From Gnetum montanum (lineage: Eukaryota > Streptophyta > Gnetopsida > Gnetales > Gnetaceae), in assembly GCA_015680685.1 (NCBI GenBank), contig MNCI01008852.1, positions 1,292,601 to 1,356,600 of the forward strand: 64,000 bases of DNA, given 5' to 3'. Position 1 is the stretch's first letter; every line of letters begins with the position of its first letter. Under the pieces are notes generated by a model. It was not told where the DNA came from and did not search any database. It saw only the letters and a list, made by a program, of their open reading frames with translations. Both the position numbers and the translations under genes were made by a program. This document shows positions 56,712 to 64,000 of this stretch, piece after piece.

Positions 56712-57911
56712 TCAAGCTCTCCTAGTGCCAAAAGAACTGTTGGTTCACTAGGACTATTGTTAGGTAACAAAGTTTCTTGTCCTCCTTCTAGCATCAAAAA
56801 GAACTATTGGCGACCATTGGGAACCACCAATGTTTTCCCTCAGTCTTGTAACTAGGGATCATAGGAAACAAAGGTGTTTCTTCGAATAGAGTTTAGGTGC
56901 TTCCTTTTCTTCTAGTAATACAAGGACCTAGATACCTTGAAATAAACTCAATGGTTATAGAGTGAACTAATCATAAATGTGTGTTGCTATTGTGAATGTT
57001 GAAATGGTTGGATTTGTGTATGAAACTGTAACTAGCTATTGTAAAAGAAATTTAGCTAACTTGTTGAATACTATGAGCAATTGAAATTCCTATTTTGTCA
57101 AGTCACTTAGTCTGTATAGTACATATAGTACACTACTTGAAACAAATAAAATTTCACAAAAATGCTTAAGCACGATTCTGAAAATCTACTCCTGATTTGC
57201 CCCATAGAGAAAACTCTACAAGAAAACTAGAAATACAGTGAGATTCAATGGGTTTTAGAAAGAGATAATAAAAGAAAGTAGATTTTTGTAAATCTCAAAC
57301 ATTTAGGCAAGATAAATTAAACATGACGAAACACTTTACAATAAAGTTATTACAATTCAATCTAAGTATAACAAATTGTCCAAACTCCTTGACCTCAATA
57401 AGAAATTTTTAAAAAGACAATTTTATTATCCTACCAAAATGCTTTATAACCAGCAAGTACAAGCTTTTGTTTAGCTAGTTAATAGTTTTCAAGAATTACA
57501 AACACTAGAACTAGAAATAAAATTTGACAATTTCAAGATTGAAATTCCAAAGTAATAAACTTTTTAAAAAATGAAGCTATTTCAAGCAAGTAAAGTATCA
57601 AAGATTTTCTAGATCCTCTAGACTCCAACAAAAAATTTCTATAAGAAATTACTATTAAATTACTCAAGATGCTTTTCTAAGACAACATAAGCTCTTCTCT
57701 GGCAAACCAAATAGAAGTCTAGTATTGTGCAAAAATAGAGCTATAACAACAATATAGAAAATCCCAAAATTAAATGCCAAGCACGATACTATTTAAACCA
57801 TTAGCTAAGCAACTAAGATAAAATGGGAAAAAAAGAACTCAAAGGATTCAAACAAAGCAACTAAATTGATGCCTTCAGCAAGCCATACAATATAATCTTC
57901 AATATATTTCT

Positions 57912-57965
57912 TCTTGATCTCCCCCCGATCCTCATTAACTTCTAGCCTTAAAGATCTATTTATAG
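57912..57965 (-). promoter_or_regulatory. TATA-like box and purine run of unit 2
   Basis: On the minus strand ACTATAAATAGA is followed about 35 bp later by GATCGGGGGGAGATCAAG. Unit 3 has the same pair at 62397-62450. It could be the promoter of the unit's LTR, or the purine run could be a polypurine tract. Confidence 0.4.
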
Positions 57966-58119
57966 TAGCTTCATGGTAGTTACAAACATCATGAAAAATT
58001 TAGGTGGGTTAAAAATATTAAGGAAATCTAATTATAACTACCATAGGAAGCTAAAACTTCTATGGGAAGTTACAACTATAGAAATATAAGCTATAATTTC
58101 CAAGTATCTATAGTGATTT

Positions 58120-58515
58120 CTTAACATAGCTTTGCCTCACAAGCAACCTAAGTCTATCTAAGCCATAATGATTAGTAGCTGAAAAGAGATATTGAGGTAT
58201 TAAACTTGAGATGATCATAGATGTTCATGTTGACTTAGTAACATCAAGTATATCTGGCAGTATGTCTATGTCAATGAAGTGCAACATCACCTTGAACACT
58301 AGTGCCTCAATGTCATCAATTTTGATTTTACTCATCTGATCTTGCAATGGACCATAAAGCTGAGCCTTGAAGATAGTGGAACATGCCACAACAACCAATT
58401 TATGTCCACAATATACTTCTTCCTCAACATCAAAACTATTACTAAATTATCTACTTTTAAGGGAGCGATTGAAATTTTTATGGATCTTGTTCTTGCCCAA
58501 CACATGGACCAATCG
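58120..58515 (-). pseudogene. Captured BTB/POZ (BPM-type) fragment, unit 2
   Basis: BPM proteins are adaptors that bring targets to CUL3 ubiquitin ligases. The minus strand reads SNSFDVEEEVYCGHKLVVVA then CSTIFKAQLYGPLQD, IKIDDIEALVFKVMLHFIDI and, after a shift, NHYGLDRLRLL. This is the BTB core and the start of the following helices, in BPM-specific wording (FKAQLYGPL). The MATH domain expected upstream is missing; the sequence there (58530-58930) is His/Asn/Asp-type low complexity. One stop and a 3-bp deletion relative to unit 3 are seen. Confidence 0.85.
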
Positions 58516-58529
58516 CTACTATTCATCAT

Positions 58530-59100
58530 ACCGATAGGCTCAATCAGCATCATAGTCGATGTGGACTAGGTTCTGTACCTACACCTATAGTCACGGTAGT
58601 CTACGCTCCGTTGTCATGTGCTACCATTGTTGTTGTATGATGGTGTGCAACGTGGCATCAATGGTGGCATCATCCTCAATCGACTTAATATGTACATCAT
58701 TCTTCTTCCTCTACCATCTCCATCATTATCATTGTTGTTATTATCGATGGCCACCCACATGGACCTCACGATGTCCAACATGTACATGAACTATGGCTTC
58801 TGCGTAAGAAGAAGTATCTATACTCCACGTACGTCATCCCCTGTGCCTGCTCATCACTTTTCTATGTCAACTCCATAGCCTTCATCATCAAATTCAATGC
58901 AAAGCACTCTTCACCCTCTTTCATTGTCTTCTCTTCCACAATGTAAGCATTTTTATCAATGACTACAACCTCCGACAACTAGTTGCACCTATTATGCATG
59001 TATGCCGAAACAACCTAGTAATTGTGAAAATATTTTACCTTATTTTGGATTTTGTTGGCCACTTAGTTTCTATTTTTGCTTATTTTACAAGTTTTTCTAT
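58530..59100 (-). other. Low-complexity part between CKX and BTB fragments, unit 2
   Basis: Rich in CATCAT/ATTATC triplets. Open on the plus strand for a stretch (58618-58878) in all three units, but the product is low complexity and not recognised. It may be leader sequence of the captured BTB gene. Confidence 0.4.
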
Positions 59101-59121
59101 AGTCTCTATAAATGGCTATTT

Positions 59122-59745
59122 CTTGGAGGCTGTTAACCTCAACAAAAAAATGATATAGATGTTGTTCGCATTACTTGGTAGCATCGTCGATATGTCAAGA
59201 TCCCATAATTCAAGTTTGGAGAGGGGATACATGATGAGTGGTCTCTTTATATCATTCACCAAAACATCATGCAAGACGATATGTATGAACTTAGAAATGA
59301 ATTCCAAAAAGATGAAGATGTTGATCCATGGATGCAGGTTAAACCATATTGTGATGGATCTAAGTAATATCTATGATGTACAAACTCGATTTAGGAAACC
59401 TAAAAACATGTCATCCAAGACAAATTAGAGTCCTCAAATATATCTCATGTGCACCAATTTTGGTACCATAGTTTGGTTGGCATCATCATTGTTATTGTAG
59501 TACTGAGCAAGCTCAATGATGTAAAGAGGAAGACTTACCCCTACAGGAATGAGAGAGTTGTGAAAGCTCTAGTTTCTTGAGAATGGTATGGTAGACCAAA
59601 CTTTAACAAAATCATTCGTGTTGGAGTACACAAGTCCTTCAACATAATCAAATACAAAGTCTTTGCTAGTATTGGTAAGTGCTAGCTGATCTTGCAAAAA
59701 TTGTTGCTCATCCGAGTACACCAATCTAATCTATTGAAACATACA
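59122..59745 (-). pseudogene. Captured CKX fragment, unit 2
   Basis: It extends slightly further upstream than unit 1: IRLVYSDEQQFLQDQLAL, then FVFDYVEGLVYSNTNDFV, LPLYIIELAQYYNNNDD, GFLNRV, NLHPWINIFI, LIMYPLSKLELWD and NNIYIIFLLR. It is the same cytokinin-binding domain part without introns. Four or more stops lie partly at other places than in unit 1. Beyond LLR the CKX match stops, so the true C-terminus was not captured. Confidence 0.82.
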
Positions 59746-59759
59746 AATCCTTGGTGTAG

Positions 59760-60450
59760 ATATTGGCATGGTCGTTGCATCAGCTTAGAGTCAAGAAAAG
59801 TAAATCCTTGCCATTCAAGCACATAATCTAATGGTTATATGACTAAATCATCTACATTTGCATTTGATTTTGGCTTCACATCCATGTAAAATTTGTTTTT
59901 GGTCTTCTTGAAAAAATGACACTCGCTGGATAAAGAAATTTCAATGTGGAGGTGGCCACTTGATATTGTTACAGGAGGTGCTTAATCAGTAGCACATACT
60001 TTCAGTTTTTAAAGTCTCATCTACTATTGTTACTTCCAGCAGATTATGGTAACACTCTTTTGATTTGGAATGTACTTACACTCATTTTCCCTTACATTTT
60101 CAAACTCTTATATTAAAGCCTACTCTGTTAAATGGAAAAAGTGTGCCAACATTTCTTACCCTCCTTAAAATTCTTAATGAAATTTATGTAAGCCCTATTT
60201 TAAACTAAACTATAACTGAAGCTTTTTATTAAACTTTTTACAATGAAAAATAGTAAATCTTCTTGGAGGAAAATTCCTATCGAACTTAAGGTTTGGTGGT
60301 ATAAAAACCTCATTCCTAAGAAATAGAAATAAAAACTATACACATGAAGCCATAGCATAAGCTACTCAATAAAAGCGAAGAGAGTGGTCAAAGTGACCCT
60401 CTCTGAAATCCTCTCATCTTAGATTCTCTCATACTTCATTTCTGATGTAT
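59760..60450 (-). other. Spacer between gag and CKX fragment, unit 2
   Basis: Broken frame with KFYMDVKPKSNANVDDLVI (about 59900-59830), shared with unit 1 and not identified. The rest is AT-rich, and the phrase TTTTCCCTTACATTTTCAAA recurs in unit 1. Confidence 0.45.
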
Positions 60451-60459
60451 CCCAAGCTT

Positions 60460-61176
60460 TCTTCTCTTCCCCTTATTTTATCAATGCTCCTCTTTTAGTC
60501 CCCATGTTATTCCTTTTAGCATTGTTACCCAAATCTATCTCCTTTCCTCCTTGTTTAGCTTGTACTAGCTCATAGTAAAATTGTTGTTAATCCAACTGAT
60601 TATCAAACTAGGCCAAGAAAACACTTTTCATATCATCCCAACTTATGATACTATTGCTTGGAAAGTTTGAATACCAAAGCTGAGCCATATCTTTTACATT
60701 TGCAACAACCAACCTACAAGCTTGATCTTGGTGTTGGATATTTACATGAGCTAAAGCTAACTCAAATAGATGAAGGTATTCTATAGCTAAGTAAGCTTTT
60801 TTGAGAATAAAAGGATGAGGCAAATATTTGTAAACAACCTTAGAAATATCATTGTAATTTTGGAACCTTAATGGTGTAACTCCTTGCCAATGATTAACTG
60901 GTTGTGGATTTGTCATCCTATAAGGATTTCCTTTGATAGCTAAACTCTTGTATTTCTTTGACCTTCTCTTATAGACAAATAAACTAGATAGAAGAGGTGA
61001 TATTTTTATCCTTCTAGGTTTTATTCCAATACTTGTCTCAAACTCAAAAACCTTTTCCTATTCTTCTTTAGATGAATAATCAGTCTTATAATCAAAAATT
61101 TCTTTAGAACCTTTGAAATCTTCTAAACTATTAATTTGTTTGGTCATTAACTCAAAATAATAGCTACTTATCTTTC
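60460..61176 (-). pseudogene. gag: gag of unit 2
   Basis: The start near 61172 has ATG changed to AAG. The open frame 60916-60608 gives MTNPQPVNHWQGVTPLRF, YNDISKVVYKYLPHPF, then HQDQACRLVVANVKDMAQLW and YSNFPSNSIISWDDMKSVFL, a typical Gypsy capsid core (A..W...P..SI.SW..M...F). A Lys/Asn-rich tail without a knuckle reaches 60460. Confidence 0.8.
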
Positions 61177-62589
61177 AATCCCTCTCAACACCAAAAGAAC
61201 TGTTGCTACATTAGGAATATCGATCTCTTCAAATGTCATGAACTTAGGTAACAAAGTTTCTTGCCCTCCTTCTAGCACCAAAAAGAACTGGTTGCAACTA
61301 TTTGGGACCATCAACTTTTTTCCTCAATCTCGCGACTAGGAGTCACGGGAAATGAAGGTGTTCCTTCAAATACAATTTAGGTGTCTCCTAGTCTTTTGGC
61401 AACACCAAGGCCAAAATACCTTCAAATAAACTTAGTGGTTATAGAGCAGACTAATTGTGCATGTGTGTTACTGTTGTGAATATTGAAATGGTTGGGTTTG
61501 TGTATGAAACTTTAACCGACTATTGTAAAAAGATTTAGCTAACTTGTTGAATACTATGAGTCATAAAAATTCCTATTTTATCAAGTCACTTAGTCTATAT
61601 AGTCCCTATAGTATGCTGCTTGAAACAAATAAAGTCTCACAAAAATGCTTGAGCATAATTCTACCAATCTACTACTAATTTACCCTATAGAGAAAATTCT
61701 ACAAGAAAACTATAAATAGAGCAAGATTCAATTGGTTTTAGAAAGAGAAAAGAAAAGAAACCAGATTTGTGTGAATCTCAAACATTTAGGCAAGATAAAT
61801 TGAACATGATGAAACACTTTGCAATAAAGTTATTCCAATTCAATCTAAGGATAAGAAATTGTCCAAACCCTCTAAGCTCAATAAGCAATTTCGTAAAAGA
61901 CAATTTTATTACACTACCAAAATGCTTTGTAACCAACAAATACAAGCTTTTGTTTGGCTAGTTAATAGTTTTCAAGAATTGCAAATACTAGAACTAGCAG
62001 AAAATTTTGACAATTTCAAGATTGAAATCCCAAAGCAACAAACTTTTAAAAAAATGAAGTTATTTCAAGTAAGTCAAAGTATCAAAGATTTTCTAGATCC
62101 TCTAGACTCAAATAGAAAATTTCTATAAAACATTACTATTAAGTTGCTCAAGATGCTTTTGTAAGATAGCATAGCCTCTTATATGGCAAATTGAATAGAA
62201 GTCTAGTATTGTGCAAAAATAGAGCTATAAGAGCAATCTAGAAAATCCCAAAATTAAATGCCAAGCATAATACTATCTAAACCATTAGTAAGAAACTAAG
62301 ATAAATTTGAAAGAAAAGAACTTACAGGATTAAAACAAAGCAGCTAAATTAATGCCTCTAGTAAGCCATGTTTTACAATCTTCAATATATTTCTTCTTGA
62401 TCTCCCCCCGATCTACCTTAACTTCTACCCTTAAAGCTCTATTTATAGTAGCTTCATGGTAGTTACAAACATCATGAAAAATTAAGGTAGGCTACAAACA
62501 TTAAGGAAATTTAATTATAACTACCATAGAAAGTTACAACTATAGAAATATAAGATATAATTGCCATGTGTCTATAGTGATTTCTTGAC

Positions 62590-62990
62590 ATAGGTTTGCC
62601 TCATAAGCAACCTAAGTCTATCTAAGCCATAATGATTAGCAACTACCAAGAGATGTTGAGCCATTAAAGTGAGATAATCATAGATGTTGATGTTGAGTCG
62701 ATAACATCAAATGTATCTGAAAATGTGTCTATGTAAATGAAGTGCAGCATCACCTTGAACACTAGTGCCTCAATGTCCTCAATTTTGATTTTACTTACAC
62801 AATCTTGCAATGGACCATAAAGCTGAGCCTTGAAGACAAGAGAACATGCCACAAGAACCAATTTGGGTACATGAAATACTTCTCCTTCAACGTCAAAACT
62901 AACATCACTAAATTCTCTACTTTCAAGGGAGTGGCTGAAATGGCTATGGATCTTGTTCTTGCCCAACATGTGGACCAACACTGCTATTCA
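62590..62990 (-). pseudogene. Captured BTB/POZ (BPM-type) fragment, unit 3
   Basis: The longest open copy (62981-62664) reads SLESREFSDVSFDVEGEVF, KLVLVACSLVFKAQLYGPLQ, then KIKIEDIEALVFKVMLHFIY. After a frameshift near 62660, MAQHLLVVANHYGLDRLRLL continues the BPM match into the helical region after BTB. The conserved Asp of the D-V-x-F motif is kept. The upstream part does not encode a MATH domain. It is the best copy for placing the source gene. Confidence 0.9.
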
Positions 62991-63559
62991 TCATACCGAT
63001 AGGCTCAATCAACATCATCACCGACATGGACTGGGCTTTGTACTAACCCCTACAGTCACTACAAGCTATGCTCCACTGCCATGTGCTATCATCGCTATTG
63101 TACGATGGTGTACAACCTGGTGTCAATGGTGGCATCATCCTCGATTGACTTGATGCATATATTGTTCTTCTTCCTCTGTCATCGACATCATTTTCATTGC
63201 TATTATTGTGGATGGCCACCTGCATGGACCTCACTATTTCCAACACATACACCAACTGCGGCTGCTGCTACTGGAAAAGAAGAAGTATCACCTGCTCATC
63301 ACTTTACTATGTCAGCTCCACAGCCGTCATTGTCACCTTCAATGTAAAGCACTCTTCATCACCTTTCATTGTCTTCTCATCCACGATGCAAGCATTTTTA
63401 TCAACGGCTGGAACCTCCCACAACTGGTTGCCACCACGTGTTCAGCCTATTATGCATGTATGCCGAAACGGCCCAGCAATTACAGATGGAGTTTTCCTTC
63501 TTCTGGATTTTGTTGGCTACTCAGATTCTATTTCTACTCCTTTTTTGAGTTTTTCTGTA

Positions 63560-63598
63560 GTGTTTGTCAATGGCTGTTGCTTGGAGGCTATTGACCTC
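63560..63598 (-). pseudogene. End of CKX fragment, unit 3
   Basis: On the minus strand it encodes ASKQQPL, the sequence that follows the CKX-like LLRST in units 1 and 2. The rest of the CKX fragment is displaced by the insertion starting at 63599. Confidence 0.55.
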
Positions 63599-64000
63599 TG
63601 TGAGAAATCTTACGTGCATCAAAAACCAGATTGCACAAGCGGAAGCATGTAAAAACAGATCTCTTAATCTACAAATGTGCATGAAACAAAAATGCACAAA
63701 TCAATTTTGAAAAATAGATCGAACTGACCTCTAGCAATTGATGCCATTGATGCCTGAATGTTCCGAATCTTCTTTCACACGGGCGCTTTGTGGTGATGGT
63801 GTATGTAGACTGTAAGCGACTGTGAAAGGGACCTGAACTGCTACACTGTAATTGATTCCCTGTGCCTTGTTCTCCCATCAAGAAGCCAAAAGGCCTCGGA
63901 ATCAGTTACCATTTATTAGAAAAATATGAGACCATTACAAGATAACAATGAATAGATTTCAACGGATGGATTGCAACGAGTTGTCACCATATGTTGCAAT
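63599..64000. mobile_element. Start of a separate insertion, possibly another LTR element
   Basis: Units 1 and 2 continue into CKX at this point, but unit 3 switches abruptly to TGTGAGAAATCTTACGTGC. TG at the boundary fits an LTR end in either orientation. The sequence is less AT-rich than its surroundings and has no match elsewhere in the window. No gene is seen in the 400 bp available. Confidence 0.4.

Larger units (their letters stand above)
52971..56740 (-). mobile_element. Gene-capturing retroelement unit 1 (internal deletion)
   Basis: First of three diverged copies. On the minus strand it carries gag (56711-56100), a spacer duplicated in tandem (55012-55900), and the cytokinin oxidase fragment (54825-54250), then the leader of the next copy. 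The BTB fragment and about 1.15 kb around it are lost at a junction near 53868, judged by comparison with units 2 and 3. Confidence 0.72.
56741..61230 (-). mobile_element. Gene-capturing retroelement unit 2 (most complete)
   Basis: About 4.5 kb, repeating at 61231 onward. On the minus strand the order is gag (61176-60460), spacer (60450-59750), CKX fragment (59745-59122), low-complexity part (59100-58530), BTB fragment (58515-58120), a TATA-like element (57956-57965) with a purine run (57912-57926), and leader (57900-56741), then the next gag. LTR boundaries could not be fixed. Confidence 0.75.
61231..63598 (-). mobile_element. Gene-capturing retroelement unit 3 (right end cut by another insertion)
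   Basis: It repeats unit 2 from the leader (61231-62400) through the TATA/purine pair and BTB fragment to the end of the CKX fragment (about 63560-63598), where the match stops at TGTGAGAAATC. Its own gag would lie outside the window or be lost. Confidence 0.72.

Noticed and set aside
57912-57926. Polypurine tract marking an LTR start in unit 2
   Set aside because: A TATA-like box lies upstream of it on the same strand, so it may be inside the LTR. No TG/CA pair of ends could be matched between units.
58618-58878. Plus-strand open frames over the CAT-rich part, present in all three gene-capturing units
   Set aside because: The products are low-complexity His/Ser/Thr/Leu strings that differ by frameshifts between units. 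Triplet-rich DNA stays open by chance.
62664-62981. BTB ORF as a functional host gene
   Set aside because: The MATH domain is missing, the continuation is frameshifted, and the same fragment with the same neighbours recurs in unit 2.

Overview
The window looks like repeat-packed DNA from a seed plant with a large genome. The elements are plant Ty3/Gypsy LTR retrotransposons of the Ogre/Tat/Athila kind, their primer sites match plant tRNA-Asp, and the captured host fragments belong to plant gene families (cytokinin oxidase/dehydrogenase and a BPM-type BTB protein). The species cannot be told. I see no intact host gene, rRNA, tRNA or CRISPR array. Everything recognisable is retroelement sequence, broken by stops and frameshifts. 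Many stops look like C-to-T changes at Gln or Arg codons, as expected for old methylated repeats.

Region by region. (1) 1-19630 holds element A (+ strand, LTRs at 1-520 and 18792-19630), a gag-protease element that lost its pol. Element B (- strand, 5037-17869, two 899-bp LTRs) is inserted in it. B is the only element with a full plan: gag, protease, RT, RNase H, integrase, then an extra sense ORF before the 3' LTR. (2) 19631-20380 is an inverted, truncated LTR of the A family, followed by a gag/protease scrap (20381-21150). (3) 21151-27268 is element C (+), a pol-less gag-protease element. (4) 27269-30420 is element F (-): one LTR with internal sequence on both sides. (5) 30421-46960 holds D and E (-), same family as C, with a multi-intron antisense ORF (36797-40396) between them. 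(6) 46970-52199 is the 3' half of element G (+), related to B, with the same extra ORF and an LTR. (7) 52971-63598 is three diverged copies of one unit (- strand) carrying a gag plus pieces of a cytokinin oxidase and a BTB gene. (8) An apparently separate insertion starts at 63599.

The most striking pattern concerns promoters. Each A/B/F/G-type LTR starts with a block of about 90-120 bp of short palindromic or repeated motifs just upstream of a TATA box, and the motif differs completely between subfamilies although the rest of the LTR is alignable. In both elements that keep the extra 3' ORF (B and G), a second copy of such a block with its own TATA lies about 360-390 bp upstream of that ORF and uses the motif of that element's own LTR. 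A conserved intron of about 200-245 nt ends right at the ORF's start codon. This suggests an accessory gene with its own promoter, tied to the LTR by matching binding motifs. That is inference from sequence alone.
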